Source: Metallyticus violacea (Eukaryota; Arthropoda; Insecta; Mantodea; Metallyticidae). From it: a stretch of 64,000 nucleotides of DNA. A program made the translations under genes and the position numbers. The notes beneath the pieces were generated by a model that was not told the DNA's origin, ran no database searches, and worked only from the letters and a program-made list of their open reading frames with translations. Numbering within the stretch: position 1 is the first letter of the stretch; each line of letters opens with the position of its first letter. The DNA lies in the NCBI GenBank assembly GCA_030762175.1, contig CM060833.1, forward strand, positions 160,615,501 to 160,679,500, in the 5' to 3' direction. This document shows, piece after piece, positions 34,345-45,749 of this stretch.

Positions 34345-34890
34345 AAAGCAAAAGGTTTGTCACTTTCTTTGAAAAAGGTCGTTAATTGATATTTGCTCCT
34401 TTACTGCTTTTCTTTTCCTACAAAATGAATTTTCCACATTTAACACATTCTGTTGCTCAGTACGGTTCGTACCGTCATTGTCACGTGCATAGAATATGCT
34501 CATACAGTTTCACATGCTCTCCAAGCTTTGGCAAACATCAGCACTATTATAGCTGTTGAATCATTTTTCCCCCTCTTCCTCACTCCCCTCCCCCATATCA
34601 AAAACCATTGTGATTTTGCACACATCATCAACAGTTTGAACGCCATATGTGACAACATCCATTTATCCTTACACGGAGAACATAATGCAGGCTGAAGAGC
34701 CAAATGATAGGAAGACTGCCAACTGGTAACAATTTTGTTTTTATTAACTGTGACTAAAGAAATTAGAAGTGACATAGAAAAAAGGAGATACATGGCTTTG
34801 TGAGGTACCACAAATGTACCCTCTTAGTAATGGTTAGAGAATGATGCTACCAGTTGATAACTGGAAGTGAAAAAAATTAGGTGGCAGGAG
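34345..34890. other. Intron 6: unassigned
   Basis: A 103-codon minus-strand open frame (34811-34500) is present, but its sequence shows no family motif and I do not call it a gene. Confidence 0.35.
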
Positions 34891-34899
34891 CCAACCATT

Positions 34900-36300
34900 G
34901 CTGAAACCCTACTTGTTCCCCCGGGGAATTAAAGGAATGGTAGGGAATAGTAGGACGCAGATATCTTTAATCATTGATTTTTTGTATGTTGACTTTCGGT
35001 TAGAGTTGTAGGTATGTGCCTCACAGCATGTATGGAGCCATTGGCCCTGGTTCTTGTTGTGCAATCATGTGCCAACGTCCATTCTTCTGCTGGTGCAGTT
35101 CAGTTGATTTGTATGATTTGCTCTGTCTTTGTGTGCAGGTCAGTGAACTAATTCAGTGCATTTTACAGTCATCAACAGAAAGTTCATTGACTTTCATAAA
35201 AGATCACAGCTTGCTCACTGAGAGGCAGCATGGTGGTCGGTGAAGGCAGCTTCTGTGTAGCTCAGGTGCTGTGATGTTACTTGTAGTAATTTGGAGATGT
35301 GTTCTGCAGAGGTGGTTGTTGCTTCGTGGGTGTGTCATGAGTTCAGAGCTGATGAGTGATGTTCTCTGACAGTTCATGGGCCTGCTTGGCTATTACTATG
35401 AATGCGGTGCTTGGCAAGTGCTTCCTCAAGTAGATTAAGGCTATTGGTTATGGTTTCTTGGAGTGACAGAATCTTGTTGAGTAGGCTTAGCTGTTGTGAA
35501 GAGTCATGTGCTGCACAATATACAGTTTGTAGAGATTCAATGTTCTGTTGGGTGAGTTAGATTGGTGTTGTTGCATCTGCATTTGAGAGTGCTGATGTAT
35601 TGGGCTGTATATTATTCCAAGGGGCAAGCTGGCAGCATGGCTGCCCTTTGAAGGCGCCTCATCTGCCACATGTTGCACAGTAGCCGGCCTGTGATGTGTC
35701 TGCAGTTGACAATGAGAGTGTTGAAACTACAGTAGTACCAGCGTGGTGATTGCTTGCAGGTATTAGCATTGTGTTCATTGCAGCAAGGCAGTGTACATGA
35801 CAGGCGACCTCTGCTCAATGCCATGGTGCTGTCTAGCGATCCATATGCTTTTCTCCACACCAACAAAATCCTCCTCTTCCAGGAAGACAAGACTAATAGA
35901 GGTGGACCCAAGAAGACCTGATTGGAACTGTTCGTACAGTTGAGTCCCAGCATGAGTGCTCAGAGTGAGGCGACATGACAAGCCAGAGATGACAGCGCTG
36001 AATATGCTGGGTCTCAGTACGGCCTGGACTGATGAGGCAGGGGTAGTCAGCAGAATAATTGGTGGCTGGGTGTGTTTGAGGTGGTCAGATTTGCCAGTCA
36101 AAGCTGCTATTCCTAAGTTTTGTTAAAGTGGAGACGGCATGACTGGAGAGGCACTGCAAGGCTGCCCATAAGTGGGTGACTGGTGTGGATGGAGATGGTT
36201 GATTTGGGGGGATGGACTGCTGTGATTGGCTCTTATTATTGACTGGAGGCAGGGTGGCTAGGCTCATCTTGGTTCGGCCTGCATTGCTTGCTGAAGTGTC
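34900..36300 (-). other. GC-richer block with stacked open frames, unknown
   Basis: Base composition is visibly richer in G and C than all flanking intron. Several minus-strand open stretches succeed each other in shifting frames (36267-36085, 36101-35775, 35953-35612, 35678-35487). One has a Pro/Ser/Thr-rich start (SQQSIPPNQPSPSTPVTH). Another frame, near 35520-35400, gives a leucine-heptad run, SSQQLSLLNKILSLQETITN. I recognise no family. It could be a decayed gag-like region, a processed pseudogene or an unknown element. Confidence 0.4.
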
Positions 36301-36385
36301 TTTGAAACTGCTGTTATACTGTGTACAATGAGGTTTTTGGTAGTAGCTGTTACTGTATCCAAATAATTCCGACTTTGAGCATGAA

Positions 36386-36450
36386 GCCCTGTTAGCTCAG
36401 AAGGTTAAATCATAGTGCTACTGATGTGAAGTGTTCGATTCCCTGTGGAT
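36386..36450 (+). pseudogene. tRNA-Ile-like sequence
   Basis: GTTAGCTCAGAAGGTTAAAT (A box type) and GTGTTCGATTCCC (B box type), spaced as in a tRNA and most like tRNA-Ile. The acceptor stem pairs poorly (GCCCTG against CCTGTGG) and the anticodon arm is degraded, so this is a pseudo-tRNA or a SINE head. Confidence 0.65.
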
Positions 36451-36489
36451 AAGTGAAGTTGTTTCCTCACTTGTAATGTTTTTTTTTCC

Positions 36490-36900
36490 CTTTCTTACAA
36501 TAAATGTTACTTTTAATTTTCATAATTTTTCTACACTATTCTTAATTTGATAAATGTTACTTTTATCATAGGTTAGGTTAGTTCATGTTAAAAAGAAAAT
36601 AATTGAACATAAAAGAAAATTTTACTCCATAATAACACTTTTTTCTATGCTATTCTTAATCCAATAAATGTTACTTTTTCATATGTTAGGTTAGATTAGT
36701 TTCAGTTTAACAAAAAATGGAACATTAAAAAAAATATTACTCCAAAATAACAGTTTTTAACTTGTTGCTTTTGTTTTAATCATAAATTTTCTGCACTATT
36801 CCTAATTGAATAAATGTTACTTTTTTGGTTAGTTCAGTTTAAGTTTAACAACAAAAAATTAATAGCACATAAAAAAGTTATATTACTTCTAATAACAGCT
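36490..36900 (+). repeat. Tandem array of about three ~115-145 bp units
   Basis: Each unit carries AATAAATGTTACTTTT, GGTTAGGTTAG or GTTAGATTAG, GTTTAACAAAAAA, AATTGAACAT or its variants, and TATTACTCCAAAATAACA. Confidence 0.8.
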
Positions 36901-37087
36901 CTTGAAATGAAGGTATTGACTGGCTGCAGTTCTGAATGGTAGTGGTTGGCTTGCAGCCTGCATTGCATATTCTATGTAAGGATAAGTTAATGTCCTCATA
37001 CAAAACTGGCGGCAACAGCAACTCTGGACCATTCTTTGCATCAGCTATCATCATCATCCTCCTACGGCTCCCAAAGTATCAGCAACC

Positions 37088-37387
37088 ATGGAGAGTTCTT
37101 GGCTGAAGCGTGACCCAAACTCTGTACATGGCACTATCAGTGTTTTACTATTGCAGTTTGAAAATGGTTGTTCAAGGATAGAATTCTTTGGGACTGAACT
37201 TTTTGTACGAATAATGGGGGAAAATGATACTTTGAGGAACGATGAGTATGGGGAGGTAAAATGTTTGGAACTGCATAAATTAAACTATACATCTGGGAAA
37301 ACAATGTTTCTGGGAACGATAGATCGAGGTTCCACCATATTAACAACATTTATTATTAATGTAATGTTTACTGATGCACATTTGTAA
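37088..37387 (+). other. 99-codon open frame, unrecognised
   Basis: ATG at 37088, starting MESSWLKRDPNSVHGTISVL. No family motif is recognised. It ends within a 71-bp tandem duplication and lies just upstream of a transposon-like pseudogene, of which it may be a leader. Protein-coding status is uncertain. Confidence 0.3.
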
Positions 37388-37482
37388 TTCTGTAATTAAT
37401 CTAAACATTATTAGCAACATTTATCATTAATGTTATGTTTACTGATGCACATTTGTAATTCTGTAATTAATCTGAGACTCTA
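37336..37482 (+). repeat. Tandem duplication, 71-bp period
   Basis: AACATTTATTATTAATGTAA ... ACTGATGCACATTTGTAATT occurs twice, ACTGATGCAC at 37370 and 37441, with few mismatches. Confidence 0.9.
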
Positions 37483-37499
37483 AGAGACTATTTTTCCTG

Positions 37500-38760
37500 C
37501 AAATTTAGGAGCTCAAAGCAAAGAACAAGGTAAAAGATTTGTCACTCTACAGAAGACTGTTCTCATTTAACAGGTGTGAATTCTGTGTTGTGCAATCACA
37601 GCACAAAATAATATGACTAGTAAATCAGAAATGCATAGGAAAAAGGATGCAAAATCCTAAGGTGTTCTGCTATATTTGTAGGTGTTATATGTTTGACGGA
37701 AAAGGATATAAAATAGATTCATTCATAAAGAAGTTATATTTAAAGTAAAAGTGGATGACATAGATCAAATCATTTACAACTTATGTTCATGTAACATCTG
37801 TATAGAAAGGCTGTGTTATTGTATGCAGGAAAATGGAAAGAAATCCAAATTGCTACACCAATGATATGGCAAGAGCAGAGAAATTTCCCTGATGATTGTG
37901 CAAAGTTACTGGGTACAACTAGAAAAACAAAAAAATCAAATAAGTATCCAAATCTTTAGTCAGCTTTGAGCCCTGTTCCCCATAAGCCAGACTTAACTGT
38001 TCCTAGACCACCAGCAAATTTGAAAGACAGTGACAGCAAAAGCAGTTTCACAATTGCAGATGTAGAGGAAATGTATTCTGATCCAGAAGAATTTGACAGC
38101 TCATGGTAGAGATTACCCAATTTGAACTGAATGATTTGGTAAGGGATTTGGAAAAGTGAATTACTAGTCCAAGGCTGCATGGGAAGAATCTATAGTTAGA
38201 TTTGCATGGTATAGAAACCATGAAAAACTTTTCCAAAAATACATTTAGGAAAATAGACTGGTATACTGTACAGATGTAAGAAATATTTTAAAACAGTTCG
38301 GAGTGGAGGATTATGAGCCCAATAGTTGTTTATTGACTCTTTAAACAGAAACCATATGGCGATTTTACTTCATAATGGCAATAAATTAGCATCAATGCGA
38401 TTCACACATTCTGCAATCCTATCAGAATCCTATGAAACATTAAGATTGGTTATAAATAAAATTAAATATAAACATGAGTGGCAAATACATAGTGACGTGA
38501 AGGTTGTTGGGAAAACAGGATAGCTATACAAAATAACCATGCTTTCTGTGCAAGTGGAATAATAAGGTCATGGACAAACATTGGACTTGTGGAAGCCTAC
38601 TAGGGAAGGAAATCATAGTTTCAATACAAAGGAATTGCTAAGAGACAAATCTGCAGAGAGATACCACTACAGAATACAGCTTCTTACTTTAGGTGGAGCA
38701 AAAGCATAGATTTGCAACGAAATTATATTGGTAATAGCATTGTAAGGCCAAAGTGTTAAG
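37500..38760 (+). pseudogene. Relic of a widespread, unnamed arthropod repeat protein
   Basis: Broken frames spell a protein I recall as abundant and uncharacterised in arthropod genomes. Pieces in order: VFCYICRCYMFDGKGYKIDS (about 37660-37720), IQIATPMIWQEQRNFPDD (about 37840-37900), a proline-rich PRPPANLKDSDS (about 38005-38040), ITQFELNDLVRDL (about 38110-38150), FRKIDWYT..., LLHNGNKLAS (about 38365-38395), ILSESYETLRLVINKIKYKH (38420-38480) and LKVVG-like. It is probably mobile. Function unknown; at least eight stops or shifts. Confidence 0.65.
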
Positions 38761-38764
38761 GAAT

Positions 38765-39121
38765 AATTCAGCTAATTTAAAACTGAAATAAAACAAACCT
38801 TGGGAGAAAAAAAAAAGTTGCATTACTTTTTGGACACCCCAAGTATATACATTAGGCAACTTATATGGTTGGCAGATTTGTGCCAACAAGGAAACTTAAG
38901 GTTAAAAATGATTAGTTCATGGGTTTTAGTTTTGGACTGAATTGTAGATTCATATTCAAGTTTTCCTCTAAAATACCTATGGCAGCGTAGGGAGAGCTTA
39001 AGCTCCTGATTAAGATATATAATTAAATATCTTTTAAGCTAATATAGATTAATATTTAAAAAATATAAGAAAGTTACTTATATCTAAAACTTAATGCTCA
39101 TTTTAGATGTATTTGTTGCAG
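38765..39121. other. Intron 6, 3' end
   Basis: AT-rich, nothing recognised. Ends at the TTTGTTGCAG acceptor. Confidence 0.5.
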
Positions 39122-39198
39122 GAATGGATTGGGGATAAGACAGCTCAGAACTTTCAAGATCTGTACATAAAAGATGTGGAGGAAGATCAAAAAGAAAG
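39122..39198 (+). CDS. FANCD2: FANCD2 exon G (77 bp)
   Basis: Follows ATTTGTTGCAG and ends GAAAG before GTAATT. The product EWIGDKTAQNFQDLYIKDVE, then EDQKER, matches human EWVGHTICNDFQDAFVVD (about 650-675). It enters in phase 0 and leaves two bases, completed by G of exon H. It is the smallest exon here and would be missed by length alone. Confidence 0.88.
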
Positions 39199-39599
39199 GT
39201 AATTAAGATGATTTGGATCAAGAAAATGAGCAAAATTCCTAAAAGATCTCTTCATAAGTAATTATATTTTCCAGATTCTAATAGATTAAAACATTTCTGT
39301 TGTTTCTGCGAGTATTCTTAAGGTTTTTGTTTCGTTTTGTAGATGTTTAACATTCTATGCCAAGTGCTGAACACTTAGAAAATTTAATAGAATGAATTAA
39401 TTGATGTTATTGCAAAGGGTCCCTAAGACTGTTGGTGCCAAAAATTATTGGCATATTCATTTTCAGGATGAGAAAAATTTTGGGAAAAATCCGCACCCAG
39501 GCAGCTTGACCCATAAAGAATATGAACATCATTTATGTTTGTTTCTTCCATCCACTTTTTATAGCTATCATTGAAAATGTCCAAATTATGCATATTGTC

Positions 39600-40090
39600 A
39601 TCTGTAGTAGTAAGTAGTATGAATGAATGCTTTATTTCTGCACAATTCCCTTGACTTTTACAAATTGTATGCTGTTCTTGGAGTGCTTGTTATTTTAGGA
39701 TCTTATACAATTAACACCCTGGTTGTATATGTAATAGATCCCACTTTCCATTATCTACCCCTTTTAATATTATCTCATAAATATCTTCTTCCTTTAATTA
39801 ATTAGTTTCTTTCACCACTTCTCTCATACCTTCCTTGTACAGTTACCAGCTTTTCTCAAAAAACCCCTTACTGCCATTTTCAAAAAAAATTAATATTGAT
39901 ATCTAAATCTGTAAGTTAACTCATTTCTAATCTATACTTCTCTACATGTTTTTGTTTCTGGACATTCAATTATACAAAATAAATGCTTATATATTTTCTA
40001 TATTGTATACACTTCCTTTTTCACTTTTAATTCAATTAACCCTATTATTCCTGTTCTACCCTGAGAAATCCCTCCCCTTCGATCAGTAAC
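39600..40090 (-). mobile_element. Possible LINE C-terminal fragment
   Basis: Minus-strand sequence reads in places like a LINE tail (VTDRRGGISQGRTGIIGLIE, ECPETKTCREV). No diagnostic domain is complete. Tentative. Confidence 0.3.
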
Positions 40091-40198
40091 GAGTAGAAAA
40101 GTTCATAATCTAAGTTCATATTGGTCTAATGGCCAATATCACTTTGCATTTCTGCAAAGTTTCATTTTTTATTTTTCCGCATGTATTCTGAGTGCTCT

Positions 40199-41040
40199 CA
40201 AAGTGGGCTACCCCCTTTTATTTGAAGATCTTTGGTGTAGAAGTGTTGGTAACTATGTTAGTAATCATGTTGTTAACCTTGTGAACCTTGGTAACTATGG
40301 AAACCTTGCAGTGCACAGTTAGGCGCAAGGGAGTAATAAACAAAATTGACTGATAAGAGTCAGTTTACCATCAAACAGCGATTAGTGATAGCAATTTGGC
40401 TTTATGAAACAGCTCATACTGGCAACACAGTGAATAATGTATAATTAGAATTTAAGAGCACTTTATCATGAAACTTTCAAAGAATGTAACATTGTTAGGG
40501 TAAAAAAATGTATGTTTGCAATGGGAAGAGTGAAGACCAATTCCAAAGTGGCAGTTTGATGAGAAGGAAGACATCCCATCAGCACAGAACTCTCATCTTA
40601 AGTCCAATGGGAAATAGTCTTCAGAGCTTGGTAATCCTGGTTGTTTCCTGCAACTAGATGGAGCACTGGCACACTTTGCATTGCAAGTGCATCAAAATAT
40701 GATCTTTGCCAGCCAGTGAATTTGAAGAGGCCCCGAAGATTATCCAGGTTCCGTAGTCCACTTCCAATAGTTCCTGACCTCATTACATCTGAAAATGCTC
40801 TTTTCATTTAAGCGCTATGTAAGATGCTTTCTCAAATATAACCCCACATTATCTTCACAAAACATCTGCCAGGATTAGGCACAGAATTCAACTGTGCTAC
40901 AAAAACAATAGTAATGTTTTGGACTCTTAAACCACTAGGTAAGTGCCCATCTTTATCATAGAAATTTGCGCTAACCAAGGATTTATTATCTCTGAGGTTA
41001 TACAGGGCATTGGTGGAGTCTAGGTGGGCATATGGTATTG
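40199..41040. mobile_element. DNA-transposon relic, left part with terminal repeat
   Basis: Begins with AAGTGGGCTACCCCCTTTTA, whose inverted partner is at 45636-45664. Near 40360-40420 a helix-turn-helix start FTIKQRLVIAIWLYETA is readable on +. Minus-strand frames at 41044-40598 contain ALYNLRDNKSLVSANFYDKD and FVAQLNSVPNP, of unknown superfamily. LINEs and a foldback now separate this part from its right end. Confidence 0.45.
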
Positions 41041-41313
41041 ACATATGGAGAATAGAGGAAAGCTGGAAATGGATAGATAATACTTAGTACGTTTTGTAAG
41101 ATTGTGTTGGGAGTCCCACAAAATGCTGCAAATGCCGGAGCACTCTTGGCATTGGTGATGGGTGGTGTGAGAGGATGTGTAATGGAGGGAGTGTTGAAGT
41201 ATTGGTCTGGATAAAACAGATGTTGCAGAAGTCTTAAAAGAATTAATGGATATCATTGTATGATTAGTTGAACTACACACTCTTAAAGCTTCACTTACTT
41301 TTTATAAATGTAT

Positions 41314-41349
41314 GGAACCGGTTTCGAGAACATTTGTTCCCATCTTCAG
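41314..41349 (-). ncRNA. Hammerhead-like motif H2', left arm
   Basis: Exact reverse complement of H2 in the opposite arm: CTGAAGA (41349-41343), GGGAAC / GTTCTC hairpin, GAAAC then CGGTTCC. Confidence 0.5.
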
Positions 41350-41487
41350 CCATGCTAAGGTTCAACTGTCGGATCATTCGTTGAGCTGTGGGAATGTATA
41401 TTCTGCTCTGGTGGCGGTGTGATAAACTTGTAGTTTATCACATTCCCACAGCTCAACGAATGATCCGACAGTTGAACCTTAGCATGG

Positions 41488-41523
41488 CTGAAGATGGGAA
41501 CAAATGTTCTCGAAACCGGTTCC
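41488..41523 (+). ncRNA. Hammerhead-like motif H2
   Basis: CTGAAGA at 41488-41494, T, then GGGAAC (41496-41501) and GTTCTC (41506-41511) pair with one G-T. GAAA follows at 41512-41515, then the palindrome ACCGGT and TC. The layout equals minimal hammerheads reported from Penelope-like elements. With such a short stem III, activity would be expected only as a dimer. Confidence 0.55.
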
Positions 41524-42299
41524 ATACATTTATAAAAAGTAAGTGAAGCTTTAAGAGTGTGTAGTTCAACTAACCATACAATGATATCCATTAATATGAT
41601 TGGCTTCACTGTGTTTAAGTTCCAATTTTACATTTAAGTCTTAAAAGAATGTTTAAAATTTCAAGAGTCTGGGATAGGTAATTTTTATTGAGTGCACAAA
41701 TTTGGGGAGGATTAAGGAGGAAGGGAATGAGGGATGTATGGTTAAAACATAATTTGGAGAAAGGTTTCTGGAAAAAGATTAAAGTCAGATGGGCAGATGT
41801 TACATTCTATAATGAGGGGGAAGGGGTCATTAATACTTTATCAGGAGATAAAAGAGGATGTTAAAAGAGAAAAATATATTAGTAAGTGTAACAACCAGGA
41901 GAGTTAGGGAATGGCATGGTTTAGATTGGGAATTTGGACATTAAGGAGTTTTAGAACCAGTGCTACATATGGATTTTGTCCAATATGTGGAAATGTGGAA
42001 AATGTAGAGCATATTCTGTTTGAATGCTCAGGGAATAGAGACAACAACTGATATATGGTGAATGGTTGAAGTTAAATAAGCAAATTGCAATAAAGAAAAT
42101 GGTTGATGATCAAAGTCAAATTAGGAATTGGTGCAATATAATTACAGAATTAAGACTAAATGGATATGGTCTTTGAGAAGAGAGAACTTTTGATGTGGAC
42201 TGTGTTTGTGTAGTGCAGTTTGTATCTTAGAAAAATTGTGATTACTATCAGTGTTAAAATTATTGTATTGGAATGTGTTTCAGTATTGGCCTGGGGTAG

Positions 42300-45200
42300 A
42301 ACTTCAGTTAAAGACATCGATTATCTAAGGGAATTATACAGAGTTTAGAATTTATAATAATGGGAGGTTTTAATATAAAGATAGGAGAAATGGAGGTACA
42401 AGGACTAGAAGATTGGCATAGTGAGGAAACACTAAATAAAAGTAAAAAGCTTAGATATAGTAAGGATAAGGTTGTAGATAAGAGGCAGTATAAAATTTAT
42501 AGAGTTTTGTGAATTAAATTAATTGGATATTTTGAATGGAAAGTATGGAGAAGATGAGTGCGGTGAATTTACATTTGTAAATAATAATGGTCAAAGTGTA
42601 ATAGACTATTTATTAGCCTATTAGTATTAGTTACCTAGTAAATAATTTTAAAGTTCTAAATTTATGTTCAAATAGTGATCACTTTCCACTAGTAATTGAT
42701 ATTAGGGTTAAAAGGATCAGTTGGGTAGGCAACACTTAGAACAATATGATTGTAAACATGAATATAAGAAATTTAAGTGGAAGGAAGAACATAAGAGTAA
42801 ATTCTTGCAACTATTTGACTCTAATGTAGGTATGATTTGTTAGCTTGGAATAAAAAGTTTGGTAATAGAAGCAGAAATACAAAAGCAATGAACTTGCTAA
42901 TTTTTGTGATGCAATGGGCATGTGAGGAAATGTTATTGAAGAAGAGAAAAATTGAAACTAGGGATGGGTGGTTTAATAAAGAATGTAGAGGAAATAAAAC
43001 AATAGTGAAACAAAGATTGGTAAAATGGAGAGAGATCGGAGATGAGATATCTAAAGATGGTTATCTGCAAAGTAAGAAGTACTATCAGGAACTGATAGAT
43101 AATAAGAAAAATAAGCCAAGTTTGGATATTGCTAATAAAGTTATTAATATAATAAGCAATAAAAACACAAGTAAAATATGGAAGGTTATAAAATCAACAT
43201 ACAAGAAATATACCAATGCACCCAATATACCCCAGGGAGAATGGTTCGATTATTTTAAAAAACTTTATGAAATATTGGGGTATATGGGAACTAAGAGTAT
43301 TATAGGAATTAATAATAATTTTGTAGAAATATTGGATAGTGAAATAAAAAACGAAGAAATAATAAAACAGGTTAAACTGTTGAAAATAAACAAAGCAACT
43401 GAAATAGATGGTATACCAACAGAATTTCTAAAGGAATGGTGCAATAATGGGGATAGAGTGGGAGTACTGACAAATATATTTAATTTAATAAAAATGAAAA
43501 GATGCATACCACAGAATTGGAGAAAAGCAATTATGTACCCAATATACAAAGGTAAAGGCAGCATAGATAAACCCAACAGTTATAGAGTGTAACTTTATTA
43601 TCTAATGTGGGAAAAAATTGTACTGATATTTTGACAAGTTGATTACAAAAATGGATAGATCAATATAGCATACTATCTGAATATCAAATGGGATTTCGTA
43701 AAGGAAGAAGAACAACAGGGAATGTACTCATTTTGGAAACTTTAATAAATATTTAAAAAACAAGAGGGGGTAACTATACTTGATTTTTGTAGATTTGGAA
43801 AAAGCCTTCAATCAAATTGAACTGCAATCATTGTGGTATAAACTTGCAAATAAAGGGGTCATTGGACACATAATAGAAATTCTAAAAGCTTTATATAAGG
43901 AAAATACTTTTTGTATAAGATATGAGGGAAGGGTTAACAACCAGAGAAGTATGACAAGAAAAGGGGTTAAGACAAGGATGTAAGCTAATTTCAGTTCTGT
44001 TTAATTTATATATTGATGATATATTGCAAAATATAAAGGAAAACAACAATTTTATGCCAGTGATAAAAAACATCCACATTCCCGGTTTATTATTTGCAGA
44101 CAATTTAGTAGTTGGCTCGATTACAGTAATTGGCCAAAAACAGTCCTGCAAGAAATAGATAAATATTGCTCAGAATGGGGCCTTAAGGTGAACTAAGATA
44201 ATATGCAAGAAAGGAGGGAAGTTGAGTAAATGTGAAAATTGGAAGAAGTGAAATAGGGATTATAAGGTAGTACATGATTGCATTTATTTAGGTATAAAAA
44301 TGAATGGAGAGGAAAAATGTGGAAAGCAAAAAAGATTGCTATTAGCAAAAGGAAAATTATAAAAAGATGTCTTTTTAAAATACCACAATGTCAGTTATAA
44401 AAAGATGTCTTTTTAAAATACCACAATTGGAAGTCAAATGGCTGGAAAGAATATATAATACAATGGTCAAAGCACAAATGCTCTATGGTATCGAAATTTG
44501 GGGAATGGAAAATTCTTTGAAAACTGTGGATAAAGCATACCATTTGTTTTGCAAAGAAATTCTCGGCCTACCAATTGCAGCTGTAAAAAAAGTTGCCCAA
44601 ATAGAAATGGGAAGAGCTACAAGAGACAGTTTAATTATAGAGAGTTTTGAAATACTGGCATAGGATTCTAAACCTAAATGAAGATAATCTAGTAAAGCAA
44701 TGTTTGATATATCTAGAATCATTGTTAACTAAGGGGTGATTGAGTAGTTTAAAAAATATTTTATAGAGCAATGGATTATGGTATATATGGAGGAAAAGAG
44801 ATGCAAATGTTAGATGTTTTTGGAAAGAGGTGAGAAGACATTTGAAGATATAGAGATACAAAAACTATTTAATAATTTAACTGGAAAGACATCACTGGAA
44901 TTATATGTTAAGATGAAATGGGCATGGGAAAGGGAAATTTACATAGATAAAACAAATAAGGAGGAAAGAGAGGGTATAGCATGGGCAAGAGCAGGTGTGT
45001 GGAACTTAAAAAGATAAAGAGGAGGCTTTGCACAAGGGGAATGCCCATTATGTGGAAGGAAAGAAGACTTAGAACATATAGTGTTTGATTGTAAGGAAAC
45101 TGAAAACTGGAGAAATGAACTCATTAAGGTAAAATTTAAAAGGAATAATAGAATAACAAGGAGAACAATCATAAAATGTGGGTCATTATTTATTTAAAGT

Positions 45201-45562
45201 TAAACAGAAGTGAAAATGGACATTGAAGAGAGAAGAAGAAAATTTACACAAATAAGAGTATATAGTGGATAAAATAATGGTATAGGCAGAGTAAGATAGA
45301 TATCATTTTGGTACCTGGGGTTGGGTCAGAGCTGGGTCCCCTGGAATTCCAGTATGTTGTGCTGATGAACCTGGGACTGGGGTCTGATGCAAGCGAGTAA
45401 TTGGCATTCTGTTTATTTGGAATTTAGATTAAGGTATTAGTGTTATCATGAATTATTGTAAAATTGTAATTGTGAGGGGTACATCTAAAATGGCATGGGC
45501 CAGATAGATGGAGGTCCCTTTTAGTTTGTATTTTCTTATCATTCAAATAAATAAATTAAAAA
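42300..45562 (+). mobile_element. LINE copy E2, most complete non-LTR retrotransposon
   Basis: Endonuclease remains: GGFNIKIGEM (about 42365), QSVIDYLL (about 42592-42620) and SDHFPLVI (about 42675-42700). A 251-codon open frame (42837-43592) leads into the reverse transcriptase: GEWFDYFKKLYE, INKATEIDGIPTEFLKEW, IPQNWRKAIMYPIYKGKG. It continues as YQMGFRKGRRTT (about 43683), FVDLEKAFNQIELQSLWYKL (43783-43845), and a LLFADD box degraded at 44090-44110, then YGIEIWGMENSLKTVDKAYH (44483-44545). The C-terminal Cys/His cluster CPLCGRKEDLEHIVFDC lies at about 45045-45095. It ends in A-rich AAATAAATTAAAAAAAA. Several shifts and stops; related to copy B. Confidence 0.85.
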
Positions 45563-45635
45563 AAAACTTCAGTTGGAACCAGTCCATATTGTTATTTTGT
45601 ATTAAATAAATAAATATCTGTTATAGTTTCAAAAA

Positions 45636-45664
45636 AGGAGGTGGCCCACTTAAGGATCATTCTG
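45636..45664 (-). repeat. Right terminal repeat of the split DNA transposon
   Basis: The reverse complement AAGTGGGCCACCTCCTTTT matches the left terminus at 40199-40220 (AAGTGGGCTACCCCCTTTT) with two mismatches. Confidence 0.55.
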
Positions 45665-45749
45665 TACATATGTGTAATAGTACCAAATGGTGGCATATTC
45701 TTTTCTTTAAAATTGTGTGTGAAAAGCAATAAATAACAGAAATTTTATC

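Larger units (their letters stand above)
41244..41635. repeat. Family-A foldback, 392 bp, exact 15-bp target-site duplication
   Basis: Flanked by AAGTCTTAAAAGAAT at 41229-41243 and 41636-41650. The arms are almost perfect reverse complements (41265-41400 against 41450-41590) around a ~45-bp centre. The right end continues into GTTCCAATTTTACATTT. Each arm holds a hammerhead-like motif. It is inserted in the C-terminal part of LINE copy E1. Confidence 0.92.
41045..42290 (+). mobile_element. LINE copy E1, 3' portion
   Basis: C-terminal domain remains: a degraded LPR.AANAGAL block near 41100-41150, then VAEVLKECLKFQESG, which reads across the foldback at 41244-41635, and a Cys/His cluster FCPICGNVENVEHILFECSG-like (about 41965-42030). 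A head-to-tail neighbour of copy E2. Confidence 0.65.

Noticed and set aside
36571..36700. GGTTAGGTTAG stretches resembling the insect telomere repeat TTAGG
   Set aside because: Only two units at a time, inside a longer tandem unit; too short for an interstitial telomere array.
37088..37387. Open frame as a new host gene or FANCD2 exon
   Set aside because: No homology to FANCD2, the phases do not fit, and it overlaps a tandem duplication; listed only as an unrecognised frame.
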